Shown here piece after piece: positions 45,201-55,239 of a stretch of DNA of 64,000 nt. Both the position numbers and the translations under genes were made by a program. Under the pieces are notes generated by a model. That model had not been told where the DNA came from. It did no database searches and was given only the letters and a program-made list of their open reading frames with translations. Every line of letters starts with the position of its first letter. The stretch's first letter is position 1. Source of the DNA: Leptolyngbyaceae cyanobacterium JSC-12. Its GTDB lineage: Bacteria; Cyanobacteriota; Cyanobacteriia; Leptolyngbyales; Leptolyngbyaceae. The stretch covers positions 3,436,199 to 3,500,198 of the forward strand of contig CM001633.1 of assembly GCA_000309945.1 (NCBI GenBank), written 5' to 3'.

Positions 45201-45470
45201 TCCTACTAAAAAGATTGGTGGAAATATAAAAAGTGGAAATAAGGGATGTTTATTGTTACGGCCAAAATCGCTTTGTACGCTGGTAATGTTGCCAAAGACA
45301 GTGGGAATATCACTACCAAACCAAGCATCTTGAGCATAAAAGTCTTGAATAATCGGATCGGGTACCTGTTGCGATGCCAGAAAAGACATCCCTGCGATCG
45401 CAACTGCCAGCGATAACACAATAAAGATGTCTATCCGATACTGTTGAATATATTTTCGAAGGGTAATCAT
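42252..45470 (-). CDS. GT-C-like membrane domain fused to an (alpha/alpha)6 glycosidase-like domain
   Basis: 1072 residues in three parts. Residues 1 to about 440 hold roughly ten transmembrane helices with a GT-C-like first loop (SDFGRNNKHPLFPLFIFPP, in the place of the D/HPPLY motif of lipid-sugar transferases). A beta-rich part follows (about 460-660). The last 400 residues are helical, with SYTLPRFRDGAYQLVALARSGQ, HSEADIPALGIWALETVAKQL and WWGNNDGPEASASPQSLSHWHRFRG, as in six-hairpin glycosidases. The C-part would lie outside the cytosol. It may transfer and also trim glycan. Catalytic acids cannot be assigned by eye. Confidence 0.75.
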   Translation of the reverse strand: MITLRKYIQQYRIDIFIVLSLAVAIAGMSFLASQQVPDPIIQDFYAQDAWFGSDIPTVFGNITSVQSDFGRNNKHPLFPLFIFPPIFLVGKIFRLEPILAARVVLALVVAIWTGLLFVLFRLVSGRRLDATLFSLVGGVSAAAIFWFVVPESFPFGSLTILIALVFVVLTQYQKLSPAWFVALNVVTLSVTITNWMVGILTTLVNQRWKKFLQIMLVSFGVANVLWIVQRVIFRNSGYSFSLRTFIGEKKFMAEPEHGSVLSAISSFFYQTIVMPASQFSDSLDRPGWAEIQVDTLAPGSGGFWGTIAVIAWTGLLGLGIWGFFSTNQYPKLRIVLGLTILGQLFMHSIYGSEETFIYSLHFAPLLITLAAFSSLTRLRLVGLVFAAVLVVSAGINNRSQFNQVTTALLDYGTQQQRLEAQMQVRPSDPWGRNVGHVVVAIPGTDQSHKAYYEPGGSFSPVAGSFGVTIWLLDKDGNLQTTSDAIPLDKIQQQFVDIPGSKTPGIRANTEFYEAIWSPLSVGTWQLNLKVPAQPSHRTAIVFRSVGPAGGAISSLNWDEQRLLINDRWSIKNIPSQARVYLGSERSPGWMQQKSDATQWSDEKGWGFARVELGEGTTWNLVIEDSATLPKPVLQVSETPETFALNLPDQQFVDSLKAQVNHLLMGLVGDRTRPSDPLSYTLPRFRDGAYQLVALARSGQLEVARQLSTYFAETDFLNGTHSEADIPALGIWALETVAKQLQQPDYDQWLWSHVRRKAELIMDMATTNRPGYPVVEQSKIPFSEHPDFLTTDTVSGKMDGAQGLISLDTTASIMSYRALQDAAALADRMNQPADAKRWREQANQMQTVWQKRFQAKFSRLDASYTNGLWPSWIAAINQNEFDQSLQTHWAAQHDKTGRLRQPPANPFFNLAETHQWLLLGDRDRVWSTLKWFWEHQASPGLYTWWGNNDGPEASASPQSLSHWHRFRGWVNPPNITPHYRTAAEMALLQLDMLAYVDQAKSIPTLVIGAGVQPQWLSQPLNVKGLAVGGNLVNWNWDGKQLTVQIQGEKIPVQLGSAFPPNVPVNVVVMQKAS

Positions 45471-45548
45471 CTACTTGTTTCAATCATTGAGTAAAGATTT
45501 ATCGCATTCAATTAGCAATGCTTTCTACGACATTTTTCGTTAGGAGCA

Positions 45549-46652
45549 TCAAACCCCAAACAAAAGGCGAGATAATACTTTTCGTCTCATCAACAATGCA
45601 GTAATTCCCCAAGCAAGCAACAAGATAACCATTGAAACTAAAAGAAATACGATAATACTTGGCTCGTTAACATAATTAGGATTCAGGCGAACAAAAATAG
45701 ATTGAAAGATCTCAACAAAAAAGAGATGCATCAAATAAATGCCAAAAGCACAAAGCCCCAAACTCTCGATTAGAGAAATGCCTTTCAAGGAGGCAGAGTT
45801 TAAGGAAGCAGAACAGGCGATCGCAGCAATTAAAGCAGCATAACCTCTTGAAACTTCATAGATAGCTTGCGGCAGCAGAAAAGCACCAACAGCATTAAGC
45901 ACAACAAAAGCGAGTATCCATATGAGGGCATGACGGCTTACTCGCCTTAAAAAATGTTGATTTAGAGCTGGATGAGTTAAAAAGGCAGCAACCATTACAT
46001 ACGGCAAGCACTTTAAAGCCCAAAAAATTTCAACTAAGAACAACCGTAACAATGGGTTAGAGTTGCCTGACGAAAAAATAGCAGCCAACAGAGACTCAAA
46101 AGCAACATTCTCTGGAGTTTTCAATCCATTCCCAGTCAGCAAAACTATTTCATAAATCCCAATGCTTACCAAAGTGAGAAATCCTAATCCCTTGAAAGAA
46201 AACCTTCTTCTAATCAAAATTTCTACCAACCTGATTAACAAGGTTCCAGTTGCTAGCAAGGGAAGAAAATATAAATGAAAGGCTGCTCCGCCAAAAAAGA
46301 CCAGAGAAAGCGGATCCTGAAAAAGCTGTGCTAGCTTGCCAGACTCTCCAGCAGCAATATACTTCGCAGATTTATAAACTAGGTAAAAAGCAGACCAAAT
46401 TCCATAGGGGATTAAAAGCCGAACTAAGCGCTGACGTAACGGATATGAATCCTTAGAGTGGTAAAGCTTATTAATTGCTAGATAGAAAGCTGTCGCGAGG
46501 AAAAAAGGAACTGCAAACATCGAAAAGTCAGTAACTTTTGACCAAGCAACAGGCACCGTTTGAATTCCTTCATCAATATGCAAGAGTATAACAGCGTATA
46601 TTGCCAAACCACGAAACAGGTCAATCCCAATTAAACGCTGTTGCCCTTTCAT
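45549..46652 (-). CDS. Acyltransferase-3 family membrane protein
   Basis: 367 residues with about ten transmembrane helices, typical of OafA/NodX-type acyltransferases that O-acetylate surface sugars. The diagnostic N-terminus is present: RLIGIDLFRGLAIYAVILLHIDEG, containing the conserved Asp-Arg-Gly stretch and His of the family, followed by VPFFLATAFYLAI. ATG 46652 is used; the preceding GTG is possible. It lies between the GT-C gene (66 bp) and the fusion gene (78 bp) in one leftward unit, so it likely decorates the same polymer. Confidence 0.88.
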   Translation of the reverse strand: MKGQQRLIGIDLFRGLAIYAVILLHIDEGIQTVPVAWSKVTDFSMFAVPFFLATAFYLAINKLYHSKDSYPLRQRLVRLLIPYGIWSAFYLVYKSAKYIAAGESGKLAQLFQDPLSLVFFGGAAFHLYFLPLLATGTLLIRLVEILIRRRFSFKGLGFLTLVSIGIYEIVLLTGNGLKTPENVAFESLLAAIFSSGNSNPLLRLFLVEIFWALKCLPYVMVAAFLTHPALNQHFLRRVSRHALIWILAFVVLNAVGAFLLPQAIYEVSRGYAALIAAIACSASLNSASLKGISLIESLGLCAFGIYLMHLFFVEIFQSIFVRLNPNYVNEPSIIVFLLVSMVILLLAWGITALLMRRKVLSRLLFGV

Positions 46653-46718
46653 CACTCACAGATCCTCTGAAGTAAATTTAATCAGTCAAACGTAAATTCA
46701 GGAGCTATTTAACTAATT

Positions 46719-48383
46719 TCAACTACTAACCTCTTCAAGCTTCCAAAGTTGAGTCGGTTCACCTGGAACTGGGCTAGAATCTGGCATTTCAACTAACTTC
46801 TCTAACCTATATTTTCGCTGTTTAATTTCTGCTTGCATTGCCTTTGTTGGGTTCAGCAGGAAAACATCTCCTTCATTGATAAACTTAAAGCTGCTCGAGT
46901 TTTTCTCATCAACAAACATTAACTTCACTTCCGGCTTCAAGTTATAGAAGAAAACTGTTCCTGGACGCTGTCGGTTGACGATAACTAGGGGATTTTCTGC
47001 CTGAGCGATGATCTGAGCAACCCTCAGAGTTCCTTCACCACCATATTTATTCCACCAAGTATTTGCTTGCAATATAATTGAGCAAAAGAAAATACCAGAA
47101 GTCAGCAAAACTGCTGTTACTGCCAGCCAAACATTACGCTTCCAATTTTTCTCAGCAAATTCTATTGATAAAGCTTTAGCTGACAGCAAATGGGCAACAC
47201 TAATTTGAACGCCTAAGAAACAAGGGATCAGATATCTAGGCCAGATTTGGCGATTACCCCCTAAAATAAGGTCAGCAATGACTAATGGTAAAGCCGTTGA
47301 TCCGATCAATAAAAATACAAATAGATGGACCTGTTTTGGAGTCTTTCGATACAGGTAATAGACGGAATATCCGACTAACACCAAGATGAGGGGAAGTAAA
47401 AAGTAGAATCCAAATTTTCCAAGCCCAAAGTATTCACTAGCTCGAGGATCAACAAATGAAAGACTAATATTTTCAGACCACAACCTGATGGCACCTGGAA
47501 GAGACAATGTATGTTGACTCATCCAAGCTGATGCGCCTTTAAAGTAAGAAAGGTGTAACAAGACTGCGATCGCCCAGGGCAAAAAGGCAATAAAACCTAA
47601 CAAGGTTGCGAAAAGAAACTGACGAAAAACTTTTGTGAATCGAAAAGACTCAATTGAAAACACATATATTCCATAGCCCAATACAACCAATACAAAGAAA
47701 TACTGAGAGTACAATCCTAAAATCAAAGATGCAATATAAGCAAACCAGGCAACTTTCTTGCGTGTTCTAAGTGCCCAAAGTAAACAAGCACCTGAAAAGA
47801 GAACGACCAAAGTTAATAAACTGTAGGGTCTAGCTTCTTGAGCATAAATAACCTGGATCGGGGATACGGCTAACAGGGCAGTTGCCATCCCACCAACTAA
47901 CGGAGAACTAAATAGTTCTAAGCACAACCAATACATACAAGGCAACGCTAGTATGCTAAAAACAGCCGATATGCTGCGCAACACAGAGACCGAGTGTCCA
48001 AGACTTTCAACCCAGAAACGCGTAGTTAAAAAGTAAAGAGGTGGATGAACATCTGTATAAAGCTTCTGAAGCGTGTCTGCTAAGGTCCTGTCTGAATTGG
48101 GATATTGATATCTCAAAAAGTCACTAACGCTAACTATCTTGTCTGTAGAAAGCTGATCAAGAACTTCCGACTCGGCATACCCTGAAATTACAGAGAATGA
48201 TGCATACCCAGAGACAACCGAGAATGTATGCGCTTCATCACCCCAGACAGGCTTAGTATCAAGATTAAGGATGCGACAAGCAACGCCGATCGCTAGTATT
48301 ACAACCAGCAAAATCAGCAGCCAGTTCTTAGTAAATGTACTAACTTCTGACAAACGCTTCCTTGTTCTCATGTTAAAAATCAT
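46719..48383 (-). CDS. GT-C family glycosyltransferase (ArnT/PMT-like)
   Basis: About 554 residues, 11-13 transmembrane helices. The first extracytoplasmic loop has the metal-binding DE of GT-C enzymes (KPVWGDEAHTFSVVSGYA) and VHPPLYFLTTRFWVESLGHSVSVLRSISAVFSILALP. FLAVSPIQVIYAQEARPYSLL-type sequence follows. It would use a polyprenyl-phosphate sugar on the outer face of the membrane. A short internal repeat (FSVVSGYAS/FSVISGYAE) lies just after the DE motif. The open frame reaches 48431 with TTG; ATG 48383 or 48371 is the likely start. Confidence 0.87.
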   Translation of the reverse strand: MIFNMRTRKRLSEVSTFTKNWLLILLVVILAIGVACRILNLDTKPVWGDEAHTFSVVSGYASFSVISGYAESEVLDQLSTDKIVSVSDFLRYQYPNSDRTLADTLQKLYTDVHPPLYFLTTRFWVESLGHSVSVLRSISAVFSILALPCMYWLCLELFSSPLVGGMATALLAVSPIQVIYAQEARPYSLLTLVVLFSGACLLWALRTRKKVAWFAYIASLILGLYSQYFFVLVVLGYGIYVFSIESFRFTKVFRQFLFATLLGFIAFLPWAIAVLLHLSYFKGASAWMSQHTLSLPGAIRLWSENISLSFVDPRASEYFGLGKFGFYFLLPLILVLVGYSVYYLYRKTPKQVHLFVFLLIGSTALPLVIADLILGGNRQIWPRYLIPCFLGVQISVAHLLSAKALSIEFAEKNWKRNVWLAVTAVLLTSGIFFCSIILQANTWWNKYGGEGTLRVAQIIAQAENPLVIVNRQRPGTVFFYNLKPEVKLMFVDEKNSSSFKFINEGDVFLLNPTKAMQAEIKQRKYRLEKLVEMPDSSPVPGEPTQLWKLEEVSS

Positions 48384-48827
48384 CCTCTCTTGAGTAGTTG
48401 CTGCAGATAAAAGCCTACGGAAGATGAACAACCTAAAATCCAGTGAATCCCATCAAACTAAACCTCATTTTTATTCTGCCAAGAATTTCAAAGATGAAAC
48501 TTGCGTGACCTGTTGAAGGTATTCTCTAAACTTCTCCGAGGCATACCACTCGTGGTGACGAGGGTCTCAAAATCTCGTCATATCAATAAATCTTGACTTT
48601 TCCCAAAACAACACCCATACAACAGGACAACCTTCTGCAACACGAGCAAAATCTATCCTGAAATTGTCTCTTAACTCAATGTAAATACTTATGCTTTATT
48701 GAAACTTCAAAGTTTTATTCATGCAACGCATAATGCTCTACGCAATGCAGCAGGTTGCGCAGGATAATTCGCAGCTTTTTGACTAAACTGCTCATTCTTT
48801 TTGTTTGTGGCTAGCAAGACTCTTTAG
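48384..48827. other. Intergenic region, GT-C gene / aldolase (444 bp)
   Basis: Both flanking genes read leftward, so this holds the 3' side of nothing and the leader of the GT-C operon on the left. No ORF, RNA gene or clear terminator is visible. A few imperfect hairpins (for example CACTCGTGGTGACGAGGGT near 48547) are weak. Confidence 0.4.
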
Positions 48828-49910
48828 CTAAGCGATCGCAACTTCAGGCGACAAATACACATCCTGAATTGCATGGAACAGTTTCACGCCTTCCTCAAAC
48901 GAACGTTGGAAGGTTTTGCGTCCAGAAATAAGCCCGCTGCCACCTGCCCGTTTGTTGATCACCGCTGTCCGCACAGCTTCTGCAAAATCATTTTTTCCAG
49001 AAGCTCCACCTGAATTAATTAACCCTGCTCGTCCTGCGTAGCAATTCAACACTTGATAGCGGGTCAGATCAATAGGATGGTCTGTAGTTAGGTCAGAATA
49101 GACTCGCTCATCGGTTTTGCCATAACTGTGCCCGATCGCTTGAGCCACTGCCCCATAGCCATTGTTATTCTCTGGCAATTTTTGCTTGATAATGTCAGCT
49201 TCAATAGTTACCCCCAAATGATTCGCTTGCCCAGTCAAGTCAGCAGCGAGGTGGTAATCTTTGTCTTGTTTGAAGGCAGAATTTCGCAAGTAACACCACA
49301 AAATTGTCACCATGCCTAGTTCATGAGCACGAGCAAATGCTTGCCGAATTTCCTGAATCTGGCGAGTTGATTCTGGAGAGCCAAAATAAATCGTCGCACC
49401 GATCGCCACAGCTCCCAAATTCCAGGCTTGCTCCACTGAGGCAAACAAAATCTGATCAAACTTGTTAGGACAGGTTAACAATTCATTGTGGTTGATTTTG
49501 ACAATGAAAGGAATTTTGTGGGCATACTTACGTGAAACGCTACCTAATACACCAAGCGTGGTGGCAACTGCATTACACTCCGCTGCGATCGCCAGCTTGA
49601 TAATATTTTCACTATCGAAATAAATAGGATTGGGTGCAAACGATGCGGCGGCCGAATGCTCAATCCCCTGATCTACCGGCAGGATGGAAAGATAGCCTGT
49701 GTTAGCTAATCGTCCGGTCGAGTATAGTTGTTGTAAGTTTCTAAGGACTTGCGGGTTGCGATCGCTCTGAACAAAGATGCGATCAACAAAATCAGGACCC
49801 GGCAAATGCAACAGGTCTTTGGAAACCTTCGCCTTGTAGGTCAGCAAATCCTCTGCTTCATCACCGAGCCATGCTTCAATCGATTGGGGTGCAGACAACA
49901 TTGCGGTCAT
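48828..49910 (-). CDS. fbaB: Class I fructose-bisphosphate aldolase (DhnA/FbaB type)
   Basis: Splits fructose-1,6-bisphosphate into dihydroxyacetone phosphate and glyceraldehyde-3-phosphate through a Schiff-base lysine; in cyanobacteria it serves glycolysis and the Calvin cycle beside a class II enzyme. The 360-residue protein has [44 protein letters not shown], and [23 protein letters not shown], as in the DhnA family. ATG 49910 has GAGGAAA upstream; earlier frame-open Met codons lack support. It has no operon partner. Confidence 0.9.
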   Translation of the reverse strand: MTAMLSAPQSIEAWLGDEAEDLLTYKAKVSKDLLHLPGPDFVDRIFVQSDRNPQVLRNLQQLYSTGRLANTGYLSILPVDQGIEHSAAASFAPNPIYFDSENIIKLAIAAECNAVATTLGVLGSVSRKYAHKIPFIVKINHNELLTCPNKFDQILFASVEQAWNLGAVAIGATIYFGSPESTRQIQEIRQAFARAHELGMVTILWCYLRNSAFKQDKDYHLAADLTGQANHLGVTIEADIIKQKLPENNNGYGAVAQAIGHSYGKTDERVYSDLTTDHPIDLTRYQVLNCYAGRAGLINSGGASGKNDFAEAVRTAVINKRAGGSGLISGRKTFQRSFEEGVKLFHAIQDVYLSPEVAIA

Positions 49911-50071
49911 AGTGGTTTCCTCAACAGGTTTGCTTGGATAATGCCGATCAACAAGCGCCATCATCCACCACAATTCTTAGAGAATTGCCCCTTCATTCTA
50001 AAAATTCCCTAAGAAAACACAGTTAGGAGTCAATAATTTGATAGTCGCCAATTGTGAGTAGTAGTTCTGAA

Positions 50072-50542
50072 TCACGACTCATTGGACGGTTGCCCCTGAG
50101 CAGACTTTGCCTTCAGGGCATAGGCACGAAATCGTTCCAAATCGGCATACAGCGTTGACTCTACTACTCGCCCAATAAACAGGTTATCCATTAGTTGAAA
50201 CAAGAACCCAGGCACTGAGTAGGCAACCGACATTTTGACAATGCTGCCTGCTTCGCCGCGATCATAAAAGCGAATGGCACCCCGGTTTGGTAACCCATCC
50301 ACTGATTCCCATTGCAAAATTTGATGAGGAACCACTTTTACCTCCCGTGATAACCAGCTAAACTCCAACCCACCTGTTGCCAGCTTCCATCGTGATAGCT
50401 TGGGATCGTGCTCCTGAATTTTGACTGAATCAATCCACTTCATCCAGCTAGGCATCTGTTCCAGGTCAGACCAAAGGCTCCAGACCAGATCAATAGGTGC
50501 ATCAATTTCGATTTGAACTGTGTGTTCGAGCCAGTTGGACAT
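50072..50542 (-). CDS. SRPBCC family protein (ligand-binding START-like fold)
   Basis: 156 residues in the polyketide-cyclase/CoxG-like group: VQIEIDAPIDLVWSLWSDLEQMPSWMKWIDSV at the N-terminus, WESVDGLPNRGAIRFYD, and a C-terminal helix. It lies 276 bp downstream of crtQ on the same strand, an arrangement I associate with cyanobacterial carotenoid genes, so it may bind a carotenoid or lipid. ATG 50542 gives a standard-length domain; the frame stays open upstream to 50665 but that extension is not domain-like. Confidence 0.82.
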   Translation of the reverse strand: MSNWLEHTVQIEIDAPIDLVWSLWSDLEQMPSWMKWIDSVKIQEHDPKLSRWKLATGGLEFSWLSREVKVVPHQILQWESVDGLPNRGAIRFYDRGEAGSIVKMSVAYSVPGFLFQLMDNLFIGRVVESTLYADLERFRAYALKAKSAQGQPSNES

Positions 50543-50818
50543 AGAGTAAGAAAGGGGCGAGGAACCTTTGATTTGGACGTATTGCAAATAGTATCTCGAT
50601 AAGGCTTTTGCATGTGCCTCTGCTAAGTTAACAGGAATTGACCAAAAGACTGCATCCGAAGTCAATATACTCCTCTCCTACACATTGGAGAGGGGTGTAG
50701 GGTCCAGGGGTTGGAGGTTGAGAGATTGGAAGAACATCCAATTACTGGAGTTATTAAATCCATGATCCTTTTGGTACCTCAACAGTTAAGTCTCAACTCT
50801 AGTCCCAGCCGCTAACTG

Positions 50819-52288
50819 CTAATACCGAAATAACCCCTCCCCCTTCACCTTGTACCCAGTTGGTTCCAAAATTGCCTGGGCAGCCTGCATTCCAGAAATG
50901 GTGGCACCTTCCATACTGTCGATGTAGTCTTGAGCAGTGTAGCTACCTGCCAGAAAGAAATTGGGAATGGGCGTTTTTTGCCTGGGACGATAGGGATCTT
51001 TGCCAGGTTCTTCGCGGTAGAGCGACTGAGCTAACTTTACAACACTCGACCAGGTGAGGCTAAGTTCGCGAGAGGAGGGAAACAGGTCATGAATTTGCTT
51101 AAGGGCGTGTTGCACGATCGCGTCGTTGCCCATCTTGATGAAGGGGTCTCCAGGAGTAAGCACTACCTGCATCAACGAACCTTGCCCTTCGCGGTAGTAG
51201 TCTTTCGGGCTGGTCAGAGCAAGATCGGCAAAGCATGAGAAGTCGGCATCAGCACTGTAGAGCAAATTATTCAACCCAACAGCGTGTTTCACCTGTTGGT
51301 ATTGCTCTGGGTCGTTCATCTCAGTTACCCAGCCATCAAACCGCAGTTGCACAGTGACAACGGGAACCGCTTCAAGTTGATAAATATTGTCAAATTCTTT
51401 CCATTTGCGCCATTCAGCGGGTAGGAGGCGCTGAATACCAGGAACATCACAGGCAGCCAGGTAAGCATCGGCTGTAATGATATCTTCGGTGTCGCCATTG
51501 GCGATCGCAATTCCCGTCACTTGCGTCTGCCCATCCCGCTCCTCAAACAAAATGCGGCGCGTTTGGCGACGAGTATGAATTCTTGTGCCCCGTGCTTCCA
51601 GGTAATTCAGAATCGGTTGGTGCAAGTATTCTGCTGGAGAACCCGCCAGCATATTGAGTCGAGAGGCTTCTGTTTTTGCGGCAAACATCATGAAGATGGT
51701 GAGCATACAGCGGGCAGAAATCTCTTCGGTATTAATGAAGCCGAGAGCAAGGGCAATCGGGTCCCACATCCGCTTGAGGCTGTTTTGAGAACCACCATGG
51801 CGGCGAAACCAATCGGCAAAGCTGACATCATCCAGAGCGCGAATCCACTTCATGGCAGCCTCGTAGTTCAGTAATCCTGGAACAATTGGGCTGGTTCCCA
51901 ATGCGATCGCGTTTTGAACCTTGTCTTTAATCGTAAGTTGCCCCGTAGTGAAGAATGCTTTTAACCCATGAAACGGCGCACCCAATAGAAATCGAAAATC
52001 CAGCTTGCCAATTTGCCCACCGCGATTCACAAAGGTGTGGACGTGCTCTTTGGGCAGCAGATTTTCAAAGGCACCCACCTTGCGCATTAAAGCAAAAAGA
52101 TTGGCATAGTTATTGAAGAAAACGTGCAGACCCATCTCAATGTGGTTGCCGTCCGCATCCACCCAGCTACCAACCTTACCACCTACAAACGATCGCGCCT
52201 CAAATATCTCAACCTCATGTCCAGCATCGGCGAGCTCCACTGCCGCCGCTAAACCAGCCAGCCCCGCACCAACGATCGCAACTCGCAT
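50819..52288 (-). CDS. crtQ: 9,9'-di-cis-zeta-carotene desaturase
   Basis: Plant-type zeta-carotene desaturase (CrtQ/ZDS) that converts zeta-carotene to prolycopene in the carotenoid pathway, at the membrane. The 489-residue flavoprotein begins with the FAD-binding dinucleotide motif [32 protein letters not shown] and has [31 protein letters not shown] and the C-terminal [26 protein letters not shown]. These match ZDS rather than phytoene desaturase (CrtP). Length is typical. Confidence 0.94.
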   Translation of the reverse strand: MRVAIVGAGLAGLAAAVELADAGHEVEIFEARSFVGGKVGSWVDADGNHIEMGLHVFFNNYANLFALMRKVGAFENLLPKEHVHTFVNRGGQIGKLDFRFLLGAPFHGLKAFFTTGQLTIKDKVQNAIALGTSPIVPGLLNYEAAMKWIRALDDVSFADWFRRHGGSQNSLKRMWDPIALALGFINTEEISARCMLTIFMMFAAKTEASRLNMLAGSPAEYLHQPILNYLEARGTRIHTRRQTRRILFEERDGQTQVTGIAIANGDTEDIITADAYLAACDVPGIQRLLPAEWRKWKEFDNIYQLEAVPVVTVQLRFDGWVTEMNDPEQYQQVKHAVGLNNLLYSADADFSCFADLALTSPKDYYREGQGSLMQVVLTPGDPFIKMGNDAIVQHALKQIHDLFPSSRELSLTWSSVVKLAQSLYREEPGKDPYRPRQKTPIPNFFLAGSYTAQDYIDSMEGATISGMQAAQAILEPTGYKVKGEGLFRY

Positions 52289-52452
52289 TTTTTTCTCGCC
52301 TATCCTGAATCTTCAACTACGGATCACGAGCCTGGCTGATAACTACACGATGACACATCTGATCTGAAACTAGCGCCCAAACGTAACCCAACCAGAGCTT
52401 CTTGATCGCTTCACATATTTTAAAGGAACAGGCGTACAGTTGCTCCGCCAAC

Positions 52453-52659
52453 TCATTCTTCTAACCAGTCAAAAATCCGTTCTAGCTGCTCAATGGATAC
52501 CAACCCGTACTGCCAGAGAATCATTGGCAAGGGACCAGAATCTTGCTGACTATGACGCAGGGCAAAGGCGATCGACGTTGCAGAAATATCTAGCTCTTCC
52601 TGCAAAAAGTGGATTAATTGTGTATTGCACCTGTTGGATTTCACACCAAAATTTTTCAT
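52453..52659 (-). CDS. DUF2949 family protein
   Basis: 68-residue cyanobacterial protein with the family pattern LIHFLQEELDISATSIAFALRHSQQDSGPLPMILWQYGLVSIEQLERIFDWLE. All-helical, no membrane segment, function unknown. It stands alone 164 bp upstream of crtQ on the same strand. The ATG at 52659 is the only good in-frame start. Confidence 0.85.
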   Translation of the reverse strand: MKNFGVKSNRCNTQLIHFLQEELDISATSIAFALRHSQQDSGPLPMILWQYGLVSIEQLERIFDWLEE

Positions 52660-52906
52660 TTGCGACGGTTTAAGCTTGCCAATAAAGACATCAGCAAAGC
52701 GCTGTTGTCTTTCCGTTAAACCACACCCTTCGAGAAATGACTCTAAAGTTTATTTACAAATTTCATTCGGTAGACATTAGTATTCCGTATCTAGCGGGTT
52801 AGCATTGTTGAATTCCTCTAAGCACCCTATATACAGAGCTTTAAGTTTATGTAAATTCACGAGGACTGGTTAGCCTTTGTAACAATGATGTTTCACTTAG
52901 AAACGA

Positions 52907-53872
52907 TTACTTATGCTTTCTAGGAGGAACGCCACTGAGCTTTAAGACATCCGCAAAAGAAGAACAATAGGTTAACAAACCATATGTGCTGGGGGTTACA
53001 GGATTTTTGTGGACGAAATGTCGATATTTCATCGCAAACCGATCCCATGCTTCAATCTTGATGCGAAGTAATCCAAAAATAAAGTCTAAAAGCCTTTGGG
53101 TAAGCGGGATGCGAAAGTAGATACGTTTATTGAGATAGGCGCAGGCATCTTCAATCGCTTGATCGGCTGTGATTGGGGAATTACCTAAAACCAGCTCTCG
53201 CGGCTCATCTTCTGATAAAGGATTATCTACCAGGTATCGAACAACCTGAGCCACATCTCTGGAATGGATGTAATGAAATGTGCCATCAATGCTCAGGAAA
53301 CGCAAAAGGTTAATCCATTTGTACTCCTTTGCAATTCCCGATGAAATATGTGACCAGGGCTTTTGAGCATCACCTCCCAACAGCAGTGTTGGAAAGAGCG
53401 TCGTCACCCTGGGGGCGATCGCCAATTTCGCAATTTGACGATGACAAACGTATTTAGAGCGAACATAATCCGTGCCAATTTCTCCCGCTTCTCGCAAAGG
53501 CTGATTATTTCGGTCAAGAATACTTGCTGTAGAAAAATAAATAACCTGCTGACACACATCTGGATCTAGCAGATTCAGCAATCGAATTGTTTTAACGACG
53601 TTTATATCAAAAACTTCCTGCGGTCCCCCCCAAGCAGTGGCCGCTAAAATTGCACAGTCGATTGTTTTCAACAGATCACTAAATTCCTCAATCCGCTGCA
53701 TATCCCCTTGCAGGATAGTGACACCCGGACGAGCAGAACAATCAACTTTCAGCTTATCTGGATTTCTGACCAGCAGGAATAAATCGTGGTCCGTTTCTTG
53801 AATTAAGGCTTCGACTAGATAGTGACCTACACAGCCACTTGCACCAGTCACAAAAATCCGTTTGGATGTCAT
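52907..53872 (-). CDS. NAD(P)-dependent epimerase/dehydratase (atypical SDR)
   Basis: 321-residue SDR with the nucleotide-binding motif GASGCVGHYLVEAL and a YxxxK pair in DYVRSKYVCHRQ. FSTASILD provides the active-site Ser/Thr region, and LHP-like substrate loop HYIHSRDVAQVV is typical of extended SDRs. A hydrophobic helix in RLLDFIFGLLRIKIEAW suggests membrane association. Substrate cannot be told; sugar-nucleotide or lipid-linked compounds are possible. No operon partner. Confidence 0.82.
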   Translation of the reverse strand: MTSKRIFVTGASGCVGHYLVEALIQETDHDLFLLVRNPDKLKVDCSARPGVTILQGDMQRIEEFSDLLKTIDCAILAATAWGGPQEVFDINVVKTIRLLNLLDPDVCQQVIYFSTASILDRNNQPLREAGEIGTDYVRSKYVCHRQIAKLAIAPRVTTLFPTLLLGGDAQKPWSHISSGIAKEYKWINLLRFLSIDGTFHYIHSRDVAQVVRYLVDNPLSEDEPRELVLGNSPITADQAIEDACAYLNKRIYFRIPLTQRLLDFIFGLLRIKIEAWDRFAMKYRHFVHKNPVTPSTYGLLTYCSSFADVLKLSGVPPRKHK

Positions 53873-54033
53873 CGGGAGCTTAGGGTGGATAGCAGATTGT
53901 GAGCCTCAAACTGATGGGGTCGCTGGGTGGAATCTGGCGAAAAAGGTATCGGCGTTGAGAGCCTTTCAAGCATAAACACCTGCACACTTTACAACACACC
54001 ACCCATAACCCATGACACCACTGCCAAACTCCA

Positions 54034-55098
54034 TTAAGCGTGAATGGCTAATAGCTGCTCGGCTTGCTTGGCAGTTTCAAAGAAGAACGCTGCATTCTCC
54101 TCGGGGGTGTTTGGCAGAATACCATGTCCGAGATTGAGAATATGCTTCCAACGACCCGCTTTGCGGATTGTATCGAGGATGCGATCGCGAATCAGTTCCT
54201 TTGACCCAAATAGTACACCTGGATCAACGTTTCCCTGTACCCCAATATTAGAACCAAGTCGTTGGCGAGCATCCGCCATATCGACCGTCCAATCAACGCT
54301 GACAATATCTATCCCAGATTGCCCCATGCGCTCTAGCACCCCAGCACTGCCGCTAATATAAAGGATAAGTGGAGTATCTGGATGAGTGGCTTTTACCTGT
54401 TGAATCACTCGCTGCTGATAAGGGAGAGCAAAGGTATCGTAGTCTTGAGGACTGAGATGCCCGGCCCAAGAATCAAACATTTGAATAATTTGAGCTCCGG
54501 AGTCAATCTGATAGAGAACGTAGGTCGCGATTGAATCCGCAATTTTGCCCAAAAATTCATGCAGCAGCGCAGGTTCATTAAACGCCATGCTTTTGATAAT
54601 GGTGTAGTCTTTAGAGCTTTTACCTTCAATCGCATATGCAGCCAGTGTCCACGGAGCACCGACAAATCCTAAAACAGTTGCCCGATTTCCAACTTCTTGC
54701 CTGAGCGCTTGTAAGATTTCTCGAATAAATGGCAATGATTCTTCCGGTTGTAGGGAGTGAACCTGCCTTACCTGCTCCCATGTGCGAATGGGTGGATCAA
54801 TAATGGGTCCTCGACTTTCGATAATATCGAATGGAATCCCCATGCCGGGTAGCGGTGTCAGAATGTCTGAAAACAAAATCACACCATCCGGCTGAAATGC
54901 CCGAAACGGTTGCAGCGAAATTTCAATGGCGAGGTCTGGCTTTTCAGAGCGATCGCGGAACGAAGGATACCGTTCCCGAAGTTCCCGGTAAACTTTCATA
55001 TACCGCCCCGCCTGCCTCATCATCCATACAGGTGGTCGCTCTAACACTTCACCACGCGCCGCTCTCAGCAAGAAAGGAACCTGGGTTGACCCGGTCAT
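54034..55098 (-). CDS. hemE: Uroporphyrinogen decarboxylase
   Basis: HemE removes four carboxyl groups from uroporphyrinogen III to give coproporphyrinogen III, feeding haem, chlorophyll and bilin synthesis. The 354-residue protein has the N-terminal signature [23 protein letters not shown] with the catalytic Arg, [33 protein letters not shown] and [13 protein letters not shown], and the C-terminal [17 protein letters not shown]. All are standard. Single gene. Confidence 0.95.
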   Translation of the reverse strand: MTGSTQVPFLLRAARGEVLERPPVWMMRQAGRYMKVYRELRERYPSFRDRSEKPDLAIEISLQPFRAFQPDGVILFSDILTPLPGMGIPFDIIESRGPIIDPPIRTWEQVRQVHSLQPEESLPFIREILQALRQEVGNRATVLGFVGAPWTLAAYAIEGKSSKDYTIIKSMAFNEPALLHEFLGKIADSIATYVLYQIDSGAQIIQMFDSWAGHLSPQDYDTFALPYQQRVIQQVKATHPDTPLILYISGSAGVLERMGQSGIDIVSVDWTVDMADARQRLGSNIGVQGNVDPGVLFGSKELIRDRILDTIRKAGRWKHILNLGHGILPNTPEENAAFFFETAKQAEQLLAIHA

Positions 55099-55239
55099 CT
55101 AACTATCGTCCTACGTGTTCTCTTAGGTGCATTTGTTAGCTTACCATCCGAAGATAACCATTTTATGGCGTTTACTGGAATCTTCAACGGTTTTTATCCT
55201 TTTAGGAACGAGAACACTTACATGGCACTGTCGTCATTT

